Positions 13,134-23,254 of a DNA stretch of 30,228 bases are shown piece by piece (positions within the stretch are counted from its first letter, which is position 1; every line of letters begins with the position of its first letter). Under the pieces are notes generated by a model that searched no databases, was not told the DNA's origin, and saw only the letters and a list, made by a program, of their open reading frames with translations. Position numbers and translations under genes: made by a program. The stretch is from a virus, in IMG/VR virus record IMGVR_UViG_3300029448_000256, positions 1 through 30,228 of that record; one strand, given 5' to 3'.

Positions 13134-15124
13134 TGGCACGTACAAGTAATAATAAGAATGTAGTAAAACAAGTAAACTATTTAAATAAAGATTTTAGTGA
13201 TTTTAGAGAAAGTTTAATTGAATATGCAAAGGTTTACTTCCCTAATACCTACAATGACTTCAATGAAGCCTCACCAGGAATGATGTTTATCGAGATGGCT
13301 GCGTACGTTGGCGACGTACTATCATATTACATCGATTCTACGTTTAGAGAATCACTTCTTGCTTATGCAGAAGAAAAAAGAAATGTTTATAATATAGCAC
13401 AATCTTTTGGATACAAACCAAAAGTTACGACACCTGCTACAGCAGTTTTAGATGTGTTTCAGACGATACCAGCTTTTAATGGTAAACCAGACAATAGATA
13501 TTCTCTGAATGTGAAGGCAGGAACAACTATACAAGCAGCAAGTACTGGTACAAAATTTAGAACTATAGAAGATGTAAACTTTAAATTTTCAAGTTCTTAT
13601 GACCCAAAAGAGGTAACGGTTTTTGAAAGTGATAGTGGTAGTGTAACAAAGTTTTTACTTAAAAAACAAGTAAAAGTAGAAAGTGGTAATATAACATCTG
13701 AAAAATTTACATTTGGTGCAGCTGAAAAATACACACAAATAAAGTTAGGTAGTCCTGATATAATTGAAATCATATCTTGTATTGATAGTGATGGTAACGA
13801 ATGGTATGAAGTTGATTCACTTGCTAAGGATACGATATTTGAAGATATGGAAAATAATTCTGAAACAGACCCTACATCCGTTATCAATCGTGATGTAGCT
13901 CCATATATTTTAAAATTGAAAAAAACACCACGTAGATTTACAACTTATATAAATGATGAAGATGAAACCATATTAAGATTTGGAGCGGGAGTATCAGACA
14001 ATCCAGATGAGGAAATTATACCTAACCCCACAAACGTAGGTTCAAACTTACCTGGTAGTCCTTCTAAAATAGGAAGTGCTTTTGACCCAAGTAATTTTTT
14101 AAAGACAGAAACTTATGGATTAGCTCCATCAAGAACAACGTTAACAATTAAATATTCTCACGGTGGTGGTATAGATGATAATGTAAATTCAAATGACATT
14201 AATCAAATACAAGGTATTTCATACGAGATACAAGATGCATTATTAAATGGTAATACGGTAGCAGAATCAAAAAATTCTGTATCGTTTACTAATCCAAGAC
14301 CAGCCACAGGTGGTTCGGCCGGACAAACAATTAGAGAGGTTCGTGAAAGTGCTTTAGCATATTTTCAGGCACAAAGTAGAGCAGTTACAAAAGAGGATTA
14401 TGTAGTAAGAGCATTAGCATTACCACAAAAATATGGAAATATAGCAAAAGTTAATATGGTTCAAGATGACCAATTAAACAAAGCAACTGGGATTGACGAA
14501 CTGGAAAGAAAAGTAACTCAAGCTGATGTAGATAACGGAAGAACAATTAAGTCTTTACAAGTTAGAACACCTAACCCACTAGCTATGAATATGTATACAC
14601 TAGGTTATGATTCTAATAAAAACTTAACACCATTAAGTCAAACCGTAAAACAAAATTTAAAAACATATTTATCACAATTTAGATTAGTAACAGATGCTGT
14701 AAATATAAAAGATGCATATGTTATAAACATAGCTGTTAATTTTTCTATTTTAACAAAGACTGGGTTCAATAAAAATGATGTTCTTCTTAGATGTGTTGCT
14801 ACTTTACAAGATTTTTTCAATATAGATAGGTGGCAAGTAGGACAACCGATTGTAATGTCAGACCTAGCATATGAGTTGTCATTAGTTGATGGAGTTTCTT
14901 CAGTTGTAAAACCAACTGAAAACAATCCTAATGATTTACCAATAGTAATTGAAAACAAATATAAAATTACAGAAGGTTACTCTGGTAATTTTTATGATAT
15001 AAATAGTGGTATAATTGATGGAGTATTGTATCCTGCTTTAGACCCAAGTATTTTTGAAATTAAATATCCTAACGCAGACATTAAGGGTAAAGTTGTCGGC
15101 GATAATTTAGGTGTAGTGGAGTAA
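13133..15124 (+). CDS. Baseplate wedge protein, gp6-like (baseplate J family)
   Basis: The 663-residue protein matches T4 gp6 (660) in length and place. The N-terminus has LNKDFSDFRESLIEYAKVYF and MMFIEMAAYVGDVLSYYID, the helical arm that ties wedge proteins together. The core contains REVRESALAYFQAQSRAVTK and EDYVVRALALPQKYGNIAKV, the baseplate-J-like segment. It forms the dimer that joins wedges around the hub. It follows gp25 with a one-base overlap. Confidence 0.93.
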   Translation: MARTSNNKNVVKQVNYLNKDFSDFRESLIEYAKVYFPNTYNDFNEASPGMMFIEMAAYVGDVLSYYIDSTFRESLLAYAEEKRNVYNIAQSFGYKPKVTTPATAVLDVFQTIPAFNGKPDNRYSLNVKAGTTIQAASTGTKFRTIEDVNFKFSSSYDPKEVTVFESDSGSVTKFLLKKQVKVESGNITSEKFTFGAAEKYTQIKLGSPDIIEIISCIDSDGNEWYEVDSLAKDTIFEDMENNSETDPTSVINRDVAPYILKLKKTPRRFTTYINDEDETILRFGAGVSDNPDEEIIPNPTNVGSNLPGSPSKIGSAFDPSNFLKTETYGLAPSRTTLTIKYSHGGGIDDNVNSNDINQIQGISYEIQDALLNGNTVAESKNSVSFTNPRPATGGSAGQTIREVRESALAYFQAQSRAVTKEDYVVRALALPQKYGNIAKVNMVQDDQLNKATGIDELERKVTQADVDNGRTIKSLQVRTPNPLAMNMYTLGYDSNKNLTPLSQTVKQNLKTYLSQFRLVTDAVNIKDAYVINIAVNFSILTKTGFNKNDVLLRCVATLQDFFNIDRWQVGQPIVMSDLAYELSLVDGVSSVVKPTENNPNDLPIVIENKYKITEGYSGNFYDINSGIIDGVLYPALDPSIFEIKYPNADIKGKVVGDNLGVVE

Positions 15125-15128
15125 GTTA

Positions 15129-16268
15129 ATGCATTATTTTACGTTCGCAGAAAAAGACGCAACCTTATATGAAAAGAGTGGTAGTTTAAACTCTGGATTA
15201 GACGAGATACTTGAAATAAGAAAAGATGTTAGTGATGCAGGAGATGTAATAACCGTTTCTCGTGCTGTAATTAAATTTGATTTAAGTACAATTTCTAAAC
15301 TTAAAACAGCAGGAACTATAAAAGATACTGCAAAATATTATTTAAATCTTTTTGACGCACGACCTACTGCATTAGCAACTTCTCAAAGTTTATATGCATA
15401 TCCTGTTAGTCAATCTTGGACAATGGGTGATGGTCGTTCTTATGATGACCCAGTAACTACAGAAGGTTGTAGTTGGTTTTATAGGAATGGTGAAAACGAT
15501 GGTTTGTTATGGACCGAAGAAAGTTCTTCTGGAGGTTCTTGGTATTCAAACAATGATGGTGCTTATGAAATGTCTCATTCATTTGGTTTCAAATCAAAAG
15601 ATATGAGAATGGATGTAACTGGTATTGTAAATGCTTGGTTAGATGAAACAATACCGAATGAAGGTTTCATACTTAAACGAAGTGGAAGTTATTATGACCC
15701 TACTACAACTTCAGGTTCTTTTGGTAATAACGATAGTGGTAGCGATGAAGGTAATTCAACACGATTTGGTAATTTCTCATTCTTCTCTACAGACACACAC
15801 ACGATATATCCACCAACTTTAGAAGCAGTATGGGACGATTCAAAATGGACAACAGGTTCATTGGACGCACTTACAAAATCTAATATTGAAGATATGGTAA
15901 TTTATATGAAAGGACTAAGACCGGAGTATAATGAAAAATCTATAGCAAAGTTTAGAGTTGTAGGAAGAGAGAGATTTCCAGATAAAACATATTCAACAAC
16001 AGCAGACAATTTAACAATAAAATATTTACCAAGTGGTTCATCTTTTTATTCAATCCTGGATGCTGAAACAAATGATGTAATTGTACCTTATGGTAGTGGT
16101 TCTAAACTTAGTTGTGATTCTGATGGTAATTACTTTTTATTACGAATGGATGGATACCAACCTGAAAGATACTATAAAATTGAATATAGAATCCAAAGTG
16201 GTAGCGCAACAGACGAAGAAACTGACCAATACTTTGATGAAGGATTTACATTTAAGGTAACCCTATAA
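15129..16268 (+). CDS. Virion protein with DNRLRE-like beta domain
   Basis: The 379-residue product has a beta-rich N-terminal two thirds with VSRAVIKFDLSTISKL, AKYYLNLFDARPTALATSQS, YPVSQSWTMGDGRS and MDVTGIVNAWLDETIPNEGF. This layout (strand, FDLS, W-x-G, V-x-x-W, N-x-G) is that of DNRLRE/CBM96-type domains that occur in cell-surface and fibre proteins. A short C-terminal domain (from about 260) follows with YMKGLRPEYNEKSIAKFRVV. It is probably a peripheral tail protein that binds glycans or neighbouring fibres. It overlaps the next gene by one base. Confidence 0.75.
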   Translation: MHYFTFAEKDATLYEKSGSLNSGLDEILEIRKDVSDAGDVITVSRAVIKFDLSTISKLKTAGTIKDTAKYYLNLFDARPTALATSQSLYAYPVSQSWTMGDGRSYDDPVTTEGCSWFYRNGENDGLLWTEESSSGGSWYSNNDGAYEMSHSFGFKSKDMRMDVTGIVNAWLDETIPNEGFILKRSGSYYDPTTTSGSFGNNDSGSDEGNSTRFGNFSFFSTDTHTIYPPTLEAVWDDSKWTTGSLDALTKSNIEDMVIYMKGLRPEYNEKSIAKFRVVGRERFPDKTYSTTADNLTIKYLPSGSSFYSILDAETNDVIVPYGSGSKLSCDSDGNYFLLRMDGYQPERYYKIEYRIQSGSATDEETDQYFDEGFTFKVTL

Positions 16269-16819
16269 TGCCATACACAAAACAAGAGTTACAAGATGTC
16301 GATTTTTATCAAGATTTTGTAAACGAATTACGAAATAGATATTTAGAACAAATACAAGAATATACTGATAGACCAGTACCATTTAGTGATGAAAATATAG
16401 ATTTATATCTGTTTGAAGATATCATAACTGGTATGGGTATAGAAGATGCTCAAGTAACTCAAGATAGTATTTATAAAACATACCTTACACCAGAAGCACA
16501 AAAGTTTTCAACTTCTGTTCAAACTTCAAAATATTCCATATATGATAAAACTGAATTATTAGAAAAAACAATAGATAGAAATGTTTCAGAATTAGCAGAG
16601 TTAAAAATTGGTAAAGACTTACCAGACAATATAGAGAATGGAATGATAGTTACAAATGATGTGGCAAATGATTCAAGAAGATGGTTAATTCAAAATAATA
16701 CAAAAAGATTATTTGAAGATTTAGGAACATATTATGCAACTGATTATGCTCTAACTAAGTTAGAAACATATAAACAAAATATAATAGATTCTATAGTAAC
16801 TGGAGACCCAATAGAATAA
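16268..16819 (+). CDS. Helical virion-region protein, unknown
   Basis: The 183-residue protein is rich in Asp, Glu, Tyr and Thr and mostly helical by pattern, with VDFYQDFVNELRNRYLEQIQ at the start and NDSRRWLIQNNTKRLFEDLG near the end. One-base overlaps link it to both neighbours. No family is recognised. Its place between a surface-domain protein and tail proteins suggests a structural connector. Confidence 0.78.
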   Translation: MPYTKQELQDVDFYQDFVNELRNRYLEQIQEYTDRPVPFSDENIDLYLFEDIITGMGIEDAQVTQDSIYKTYLTPEAQKFSTSVQTSKYSIYDKTELLEKTIDRNVSELAELKIGKDLPDNIENGMIVTNDVANDSRRWLIQNNTKRLFEDLGTYYATDYALTKLETYKQNIIDSIVTGDPIE

Positions 16820-18168
16820 TGGGAAGATTAACACAAAAAGATAATGAACTTTTAAATAGTAATCAAGTAATAGACCTGAGTTCAAATAAATACGCATATT
16901 TAGGAGGTGAGTTTGGAACCAATGCAAATGATTACGTAGAAGTTTTAGTTTACTCAGGAGAAAATCTTTTAGAATCTGCAGTCGTTGATACCACAGACTA
17001 TACGAATGAAGGAACAGATGGTATTAGATTAAAAACAGGTACTATACTCAGAAAATTAGGTTATGATAGAGGAAGATATACCGTAAAATATAATTTTTTT
17101 AGAAAAACTGCAGGTTCATACGAAACTATATTAGTTGATGTTTTAGGTAAAGTATGGAGAGGTGAGTATCACACTATGAGTGATGGTACTATAATGTCAG
17201 GAGCTGAACATTCAGATGCTTCATTTAGATTATATCTAAAAGAAAATAAATATATTATTCAAGAAATATCACCATCGAGAAACGAAGTACGTTTAATCTC
17301 ACAAAATATTAAAGATTTAGAATACAAAGATAACTTTTATGATAGTCAAAGACCAAGAAAAAAACGTCAAATTAATGAAACTGCACAATTTGTAGCGGAT
17401 TCAGAATCAACAAAGGGTGATTCATTAACAATGGAATTAACTGGTTTGACTGATAGGTTTAGAGATGTTAAAAGTTTAATTGGTGGTTATGTATACTTAC
17501 CCAATAGTTTCATAGAGAAAACTATACCACCACCACCTGCAGCAGATGGAACAACAGGAGCCGAAATTGGTAGTGAGGTAGAAAGTAATATCGTACAAGC
17601 AAACTTTATAATTTCTGATGAAAGTCAAGCAAGTCGTAGAAGAGGTGACACCTCGTTTAAAAAGATATTTGATATATTCAAAGATGGATATCCTAGTCAA
17701 CAATTCTTGAGAGATAAAGGATATGATGGTGATTATGGTTATATGTTATCACAAGTAATAGGTCATCAAAGTGGTAGAGGTAAAATAGAAGAGATTCGTA
17801 AATTAAATGGAATACTAATGGAAGCACCAGCTTATGGTAAAAACGATATTATCACATTAAAAAGTGTTTCGAGTAAACCTAATACAGCAACGACCTACAC
17901 TTGGACATTTTACGGGTGGGATTGGAACTCTGATGGAGGAGGTACGTGGACAAAATTTACAGATAACAGAGATGACGTAACAATTCAAAACCCTCCCTCT
18001 GCAACACTACAAGTAATTGATAAAGACAAAACAGATGGTAGTGAAGTAACAATAGCTCTCGGAAGTTATAACTCACATATCGGAGTTAGTTTAAAAATAG
18101 ATACAAAGAATGAGACAAGCACACTTTCATTACCAGGGTGTATTGAAGTTATGGGTAAAGGTGATTAG
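16819..18168 (+). CDS. Tail or baseplate structural protein, unknown family
   Basis: The 449-residue product is beta-rich at both ends. Residues 1-170 contain GEFGTNANDYVEVLVYSGEN and VLGKVWRGEYHTMSDGTIMS. The middle has a proline run (PPPPAADG). The last 100 residues (TTYTWTFYGWDWNSDGGGTW to LSLPGCIEVMG) look like an immunoglobulin-like or PKD-like fold. A segment with RLISQNIKDLEYKDNFYDSQ is helical. The stop is TAG and the next gene starts two bases on. Likely part of the distal tail. Confidence 0.75.
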   Translation: MGRLTQKDNELLNSNQVIDLSSNKYAYLGGEFGTNANDYVEVLVYSGENLLESAVVDTTDYTNEGTDGIRLKTGTILRKLGYDRGRYTVKYNFFRKTAGSYETILVDVLGKVWRGEYHTMSDGTIMSGAEHSDASFRLYLKENKYIIQEISPSRNEVRLISQNIKDLEYKDNFYDSQRPRKKRQINETAQFVADSESTKGDSLTMELTGLTDRFRDVKSLIGGYVYLPNSFIEKTIPPPPAADGTTGAEIGSEVESNIVQANFIISDESQASRRRGDTSFKKIFDIFKDGYPSQQFLRDKGYDGDYGYMLSQVIGHQSGRGKIEEIRKLNGILMEAPAYGKNDIITLKSVSSKPNTATTYTWTFYGWDWNSDGGGTWTKFTDNRDDVTIQNPPSATLQVIDKDKTDGSEVTIALGSYNSHIGVSLKIDTKNETSTLSLPGCIEVMGKGD

Positions 18169-18170
18169 GT

Positions 18171-21100
18171 ATGGCTACTACAGCAGAACAATTTAATCAA
18201 ATTAGCTTAGATAAAGCACCCGATAACACTTATAGTGGTGTTTTAACCAATACTATTCTATTATCATTACCAGAATCCATACGTCAAAATATAGAATTTG
18301 AATATGTAAATTGGTCTCTTCACAAAGTGAATGGTGAACTTCTATATGAATTAACTGGTCAGGGTTTAAGTTTTAATGTTAATGTTGCAGATATTATAGG
18401 TCAAGGTGCAGAAAATGTAGGTCAATATCGTATAGTAGCAGATTTAGTATCCACTGGTCAATCAGAAGGTAGTGAAGTAAATGAAGCTTCATTTGAAATA
18501 CAATTTACATTAAATCTTGCAGGTGGTGAATTACCGAACGCAGTTTTTATTCCTTTTGTAGCTCAAATAGCTGACGTTGAAAATAATACAATTAAAATAA
18601 ATACAAGTTGGAACGAGTTTTCAAATAAAATAGTAAAAGAAAGTGAATTTCTAAATCCTATCTCAGCTTTTTCAAACTACGAAGTATCATATAAAATAAA
18701 TGATTATAGTGATTTAAATACGTACTTACATTTAGGTGATGATAATGTTACGTTGATTACAAATGTAAAATCAGATGACGAAACAATTAAAACTTATCCT
18801 AATTCTGGAATATATAAATTATACGAACCTTTATCTGATGATATACAAGAAAAAGATAGTGTTTTTATTGTAAGAGAAATACTACCTCAATTAGAACAAA
18901 CCGTAGAATTATTTCCATATGAACAAGAAGATGAAGATGTATTAGTATTAAGAAATCCGGAAAATTCACAAGTAGATTCACCTATAACAAATCGTTCTAC
19001 TAATCTACAAGCATACAATGATTTAGTTACTGGTGATGAAAGATTAAAAAAAGAAATTGAAGATAAATTTATAAGTGGTAGTTTAAAACCAGTTAATTTA
19101 AATGTAGATTATTCACAATATGAAAACTTTATAAATTTTTCATCTGCAGAAAAACGATTAAAAAACTTTAAATATAAATTACAATTAATAGAAGAATATA
19201 CTGCTAAAAGTGCATCGTTTGTTGAAATAACAAATGCAGAAACAGATGCTAATAGATTTGATACAAGAATAAGAAATGTTAAAACAAATTTTGACGGATA
19301 TGAAAACTATTTGTATCACGTAAGTTCATCTTATGTATCGAGTTCACTTGGAGAGTTTCACGATGCGTCCTTGCCAAAAACAGGTAGTGGTACTTATGAT
19401 GACCCATTTGTTCCTGTTAGTTCTTCTCACGCTGATTTTATAGATTGGTATGGTTCAGTTCGTGGTCAGTATGGACAAATACATAGTGCGTCCCTGTATG
19501 ATGCTGAAAATAAAAATAGATTAATTAATACATTACCAACTTTCATACGAGAAGATGATAACAATGTTCAATTCTTAGATTTTATTGATATGGTAGGTCA
19601 ACATTTTGACGAATTGTGGAGTTATACAAGAGGTATAGCAGATTTAACAGATAGACAAAATGACTTGACTAAAGGATTTTCAAACGATTTAATTTTTAAT
19701 TTAGCAGAATCTTTAGGTTGGAGTGTTAATGATGGTAAGGATTTATTAGATTTAAGTAGAGTTGGATTCGGTCAAAAATTAAGTGGAGACACATATTCAT
19801 TATACACATCAGGTTCGACTGGATTTAGTAGGGTTACTGATGGAGTAGGTACTTCTGTACCCGAAGGTGAAATAGCAAAAGAAATAACAAAAAGACTTAT
19901 ATCAAGTATGCCATACATACTGAAAACAAAGGGTACGGTAAGTTCATTAAAAGCTATAATGAATTGTTATGGTATACCATCCAGTATATTACGAGTTAGA
20001 GAATATGGTGGACTACAAAAAATAACACAAGAACCTCAATTTGAAATAGCAAGAAGATTTACAAAAGCATTAGGATTTAGAGGTGCTCAATTTATTAGAA
20101 CACCTTGGGAAGATGATACTGATTCAGGTAGAAAACCAGATACGGTTGAATTTAGATTTAGAGCATTAAGTGGCTCTGCACAACAAATACTTGTACAAAA
20201 AGATGACCAGTGGGCCATAAAATTAAAAAACAATGGTAAGTCTGATAATTTTGGAACGGTAGCATTTCAGTTATCTGGTTCACCGGGTTATCAAGAAATA
20301 AATTCGTCATTGATGCCTGTATATGATGGTGAATATCATTCAGTAATGTTAAGAAAAACTAAAGTTGATACCAATGTATTTACACATCCTGGATTTGAAA
20401 CTTCTTCACTTTTCAATCCACCTTTTATAACTGGTGGTACAGATACCACAAATGCTGAATTTGGTAATCTTAAAATAGTTAGTAGTTCAGGTGTTTCTCG
20501 TACAGGTGATAATGCATTAAGACACGAACATATTGGAGAATCAAATAATATTTCATATACAAATTTGTATAGAAATGATAATATAAATTACCCATCATTA
20601 GAAGCATCTGTAGTATCTGTAAGTGAGGGTGAAACTTATGAATTTTCTGCATACGCTAAAGTCTCAGCAAGTTCTGTCGATTCTGTAGGAAGTTTAGCTT
20701 TATTTGAGTTAGATTCTGATGGCGAAGTTGTAAATTGGAATGTTGATTCAAACATACGTAAAGGTGGTATAAATGAATCACAAGTTGTTGGATTGAACGA
20801 GACAGATTGGAAACAAATCAAAGTACAAAAGACAATTAATTTCTCAAACACAGCAGGACTCGGTCTACGATTTGAAAATAGAAAAGCTAAATCTACAATT
20901 TTATGGGACGATGTATCTGTAAGAAAAGCAATAACAAGTACAGATAATATAAATGATGCTTTTATTTATGATTTATATGTTAAAAAATATGATGCGGGTA
21001 TAGATAGAATAACACAATCATCTAAGGCATCAATGTATATAACTGGTTCTGATGCTAATGCAACGGCATCATACAATGCAGCTTGGACTGGTAGTGGTGA

Positions 21101-22505
21101 TTTATTCATAGGTGGTAATGCTAGTACAACAGATTTTGGTGATAATGATATACAATTTAGTGGTTCAATGATGGAGTTTAGATTGTGGACAGAAACACTA
21201 CAAGAAGATAAATTTGATAATCACGTTTCGAATCCAAAATCATATACTGGTAATACACCATCATCTTCCTATTATAATTTAGTTAGAAGATTACCAATGG
21301 ACGATAATACTGAATTTACAGCAAGTAACGAAGATGGTGTCAGAGATACAAGAGCAAATCAAACCACTACACAATCAGGAAGTGCTCACGGATTTGATAA
21401 TTTAAATACGTTTGAATCTGTAAATGATAAAACAAAAACGTTTGTACCTAATTATGGACCAGTACGTAGGACTGCTACAAAACTTAGAATAGAAAATAAT
21501 GTACTGAGTGGTAGTGGTGCTGTACTGAATCGAAAAACGAGATATGACCAAAGTTCAAATGATTTTGCTTCTTTAGATTCACCAAAACTTGGAATTTATT
21601 TTTCACCAGTTGATGGTGTAAATGATGACATTGTAGATTCATTTACTAATCTTGATTTTAATCAATTTATAGGTGACCCAAGAGATAATTATAAATCAGA
21701 ATACAGAGATTTAAAAAATATAGCAAATCAATATTTCCAAAAGTATACAGATAATAATAACTTTTGGGATTATATGCGTTTAATAAAATATTATGACCAA
21801 TCAATATTTAAACAACTGAAAAAAGTTATACCAGCAAGAGCTAAAGCACAACTTGGAACTATAATTGAAGGTAATATATTTGAAAGACCTAAATCACCAG
21901 TACAAAAAAATAGACCATCGTTTACTCAACCATATTATGAAGATGATATAAATATTGGAAATTTTGAACTAAATGATGAAAATGAAGATAGTCGTTCTGT
22001 TATAATAATAGAAACACAATATCCTAATTATACAGGTGAGATTGATAGTACTGAAACTTTTAGAACACCTTCATTATATAACTTAGAACAAGTTAATTTT
22101 AATTTTGATGAATCAGATTTATACATACACGCGACAGCTTCGTATGGAGGTCCTAATCGTGTATTTACTGAGGCTACAGGAGCTATGGCATTAGAGGGTA
22201 TAAAATCAGAATTTAATCAAGTATATGAGTTTTTCTATACAAGTTCAGGAGAGTACTACAATAGTAATAGATTCACACTTAATAGAACTGAAAACTTTTA
22301 TCATACTAAATCATTAAGAACTACTGATATTGACCCTCGATATCACGAAGTAACTGCTTTAAATAATAGTTTTTATGAGGGCGTAAAAAATACAACACAA
22401 ACAACTTTAGATGGTGATTTACCAATCATCATAAGAAAAACAGCACCTACGGTTGCAGTACCAACAGACGTTGGTATTTCAAACTTACGTGTAGATGAGG
22501 ATTAA
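18171..22505 (+). CDS. Large tail/fibre protein with LamG-like domain containing a CBM-like insert
   Basis: At 1,444 residues this is the largest protein in the window. Its first 650 residues combine beta-rich repeats with helices, including LINTLPTFIREDDNNVQFLD, common in phage tail proteins. From about residue 659 a concanavalin/LamG-like sandwich begins (VEFRFRALSGSAQQILVQKD, YDGEYHSVMLRKTK), is interrupted, and resumes at about residue 925 (FIYDLYVKKYDAGI, SGDLFIGGNAS, GSMMEFRLWTETLQ). The interruption (about 737-920) has the CBM4/9 pattern HPGFETSS, GETYEFSAYAKVSASS, TDWKQIKVQKT and ILWDDVSVRKA. These are glycan-binding folds, so this protein probably contacts the host surface. The C-terminal 350 residues are helical and Asn-rich. 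Confidence 0.82.
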   Translation: MATTAEQFNQISLDKAPDNTYSGVLTNTILLSLPESIRQNIEFEYVNWSLHKVNGELLYELTGQGLSFNVNVADIIGQGAENVGQYRIVADLVSTGQSEGSEVNEASFEIQFTLNLAGGELPNAVFIPFVAQIADVENNTIKINTSWNEFSNKIVKESEFLNPISAFSNYEVSYKINDYSDLNTYLHLGDDNVTLITNVKSDDETIKTYPNSGIYKLYEPLSDDIQEKDSVFIVREILPQLEQTVELFPYEQEDEDVLVLRNPENSQVDSPITNRSTNLQAYNDLVTGDERLKKEIEDKFISGSLKPVNLNVDYSQYENFINFSSAEKRLKNFKYKLQLIEEYTAKSASFVEITNAETDANRFDTRIRNVKTNFDGYENYLYHVSSSYVSSSLGEFHDASLPKTGSGTYDDPFVPVSSSHADFIDWYGSVRGQYGQIHSASLYDAENKNRLINTLPTFIREDDNNVQFLDFIDMVGQHFDELWSYTRGIADLTDRQNDLTKGFSNDLIFNLAESLGWSVNDGKDLLDLSRVGFGQKLSGDTYSLYTSGSTGFSRVTDGVGTSVPEGEIAKEITKRLISSMPYILKTKGTVSSLKAIMNCYGIPSSILRVREYGGLQKITQEPQFEIARRFTKALGFRGAQFIRTPWEDDTDSGRKPDTVEFRFRALSGSAQQILVQKDDQWAIKLKNNGKSDNFGTVAFQLSGSPGYQEINSSLMPVYDGEYHSVMLRKTKVDTNVFTHPGFETSSLFNPPFITGGTDTTNAEFGNLKIVSSSGVSRTGDNALRHEHIGESNNISYTNLYRNDNINYPSLEASVVSVSEGETYEFSAYAKVSASSVDSVGSLALFELDSDGEVVNWNVDSNIRKGGINESQVVGLNETDWKQIKVQKTINFSNTAGLGLRFENRKAKSTILWDDVSVRKAITSTDNINDAFIYDLYVKKYDAGIDRITQSSKASMYITGSDANATASYNAAWTGSGDLFIGGNASTTDFGDNDIQFSGSMMEFRLWTETLQEDKFDNHVSNPKSYTGNTPSSSYYNLVRRLPMDDNTEFTASNEDGVRDTRANQTTTQSGSAHGFDNLNTFESVNDKTKTFVPNYGPVRRTATKLRIENNVLSGSGAVLNRKTRYDQSSNDFASLDSPKLGIYFSPVDGVNDDIVDSFTNLDFNQFIGDPRDNYKSEYRDLKNIANQYFQKYTDNNNFWDYMRLIKYYDQSIFKQLKKVIPARAKAQLGTIIEGNIFERPKSPVQKNRPSFTQPYYEDDINIGNFELNDENEDSRSVIIIETQYPNYTGEIDSTETFRTPSLYNLEQVNFNFDESDLYIHATASYGGPNRVFTEATGAMALEGIKSEFNQVYEFFYTSSGEYYNSNRFTLNRTENFYHTKSLRTTDIDPRYHEVTALNNSFYEGVKNTTQTTLDGDLPIIIRKTAPTVAVPTDVGISNLRVDED

Positions 22506-22531
22506 TAATGTGTAAAAATTTAACTTACCAA

Positions 22532-22549
22532 TATTTATTAATAGGAAAG
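22532..22549 (+). promoter_or_regulatory. Candidate promoter motif upstream of the fibre genes
   Basis: TATTTATTAATAGGAAAG lies in the 77-base spacer between the large tail gene and the next gene. It resembles the TATTTATA motifs elsewhere but departs at the last core base. A TATATATATA run follows. Confidence 0.3.
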
Positions 22550-22582
22550 TTATATATATACACCTAAATCTTGGAGATAAAA

Positions 22583-23254
22583 ATGGGATTTTTAGATAAT
22601 TCAACGATAACCGTTGATGCGATTTTAACAAAAAGAGGTCGTGAGATACTATCACAAGGTGGTAATTTTAATATCACTAAGTTTGCACTTAGCGATGAAG
22701 AAGTTGACTATACCTTATATGATGTTACGCATCCAGATGGTACTGATTCTTACGGTGCAGTAATAGAAAATATGTCTTTACTTGAAGGCGCACCGAATAG
22801 GTCAACTTTTAATAGTTTTCTTATAAATCAGTCGGCAGCAGGAGCAACTTTGGAGATAGCTCAGTTAAGTTACTCTGGTGTAGCCGCTGCGGCACCAATC
22901 ACAATTTCACCAACAACTAAAGGTGGACCTGTAGAAGATTATGTCTTTACAATAGAAAATACAAATATTGTTAGATTTAAAGGTCAAGCTGCAGCCAAAA
23001 CCTTTACTGGTAAAACTGGTGAATTGGTAGCTCAGTCTTTCGGTACACCGAGTCCAAATGCAACTACTACCGTACAAGTACAAGGACTTGATTCAGGACT
23101 TGTAGCTGTAATTAGTATTACCGTAAAAACTGATACAGGTGGTACTGGTGATGCTCAGGGTACACAAGACGCAACTAATACTCAAACAGGCGGAACTGGC
23201 ACTGGTGGTCAAACTACTCCTTCAGCAAACACAGGTTATGGGGAGACACCATAA
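22583..23254 (+). CDS. Tail-fibre-region protein with low-complexity C-terminus
   Basis: I take ATG 22583, with GGAG just upstream, over the in-frame TTG at 22571. The 223-residue product begins MGFLDNSTITVDAILTKRGR, a start I recognise from marine phage structural proteins, followed by LSQGGNFNITKFALSDEEVD. Beta strands fill the middle. The last 45 residues are Gly-, Thr- and Gln-rich and likely disordered or used for display. It is the first of three adjacent fibre-like genes with tight junctions. Confidence 0.8.
   Translation: MGFLDNSTITVDAILTKRGREILSQGGNFNITKFALSDEEVDYTLYDVTHPDGTDSYGAVIENMSLLEGAPNRSTFNSFLINQSAAGATLEIAQLSYSGVAAAAPITISPTTKGGPVEDYVFTIENTNIVRFKGQAAAKTFTGKTGELVAQSFGTPSPNATTTVQVQGLDSGLVAVISITVKTDTGGTGDAQGTQDATNTQTGGTGTGGQTTPSANTGYGETP

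Noticed and set aside
13597-14958. Minus-strand frames of 96 and 106 codons within the gp6-like gene
   Set aside because: They are antisense shadows of a well-supported gene, with no ribosome site or recognisable domain. Similar shadows at 108-317, 3361-3573, 6156-6362, 9929-10198, 12095-12373, 17497-17703 and 20636-20851 were rejected for the same reason.
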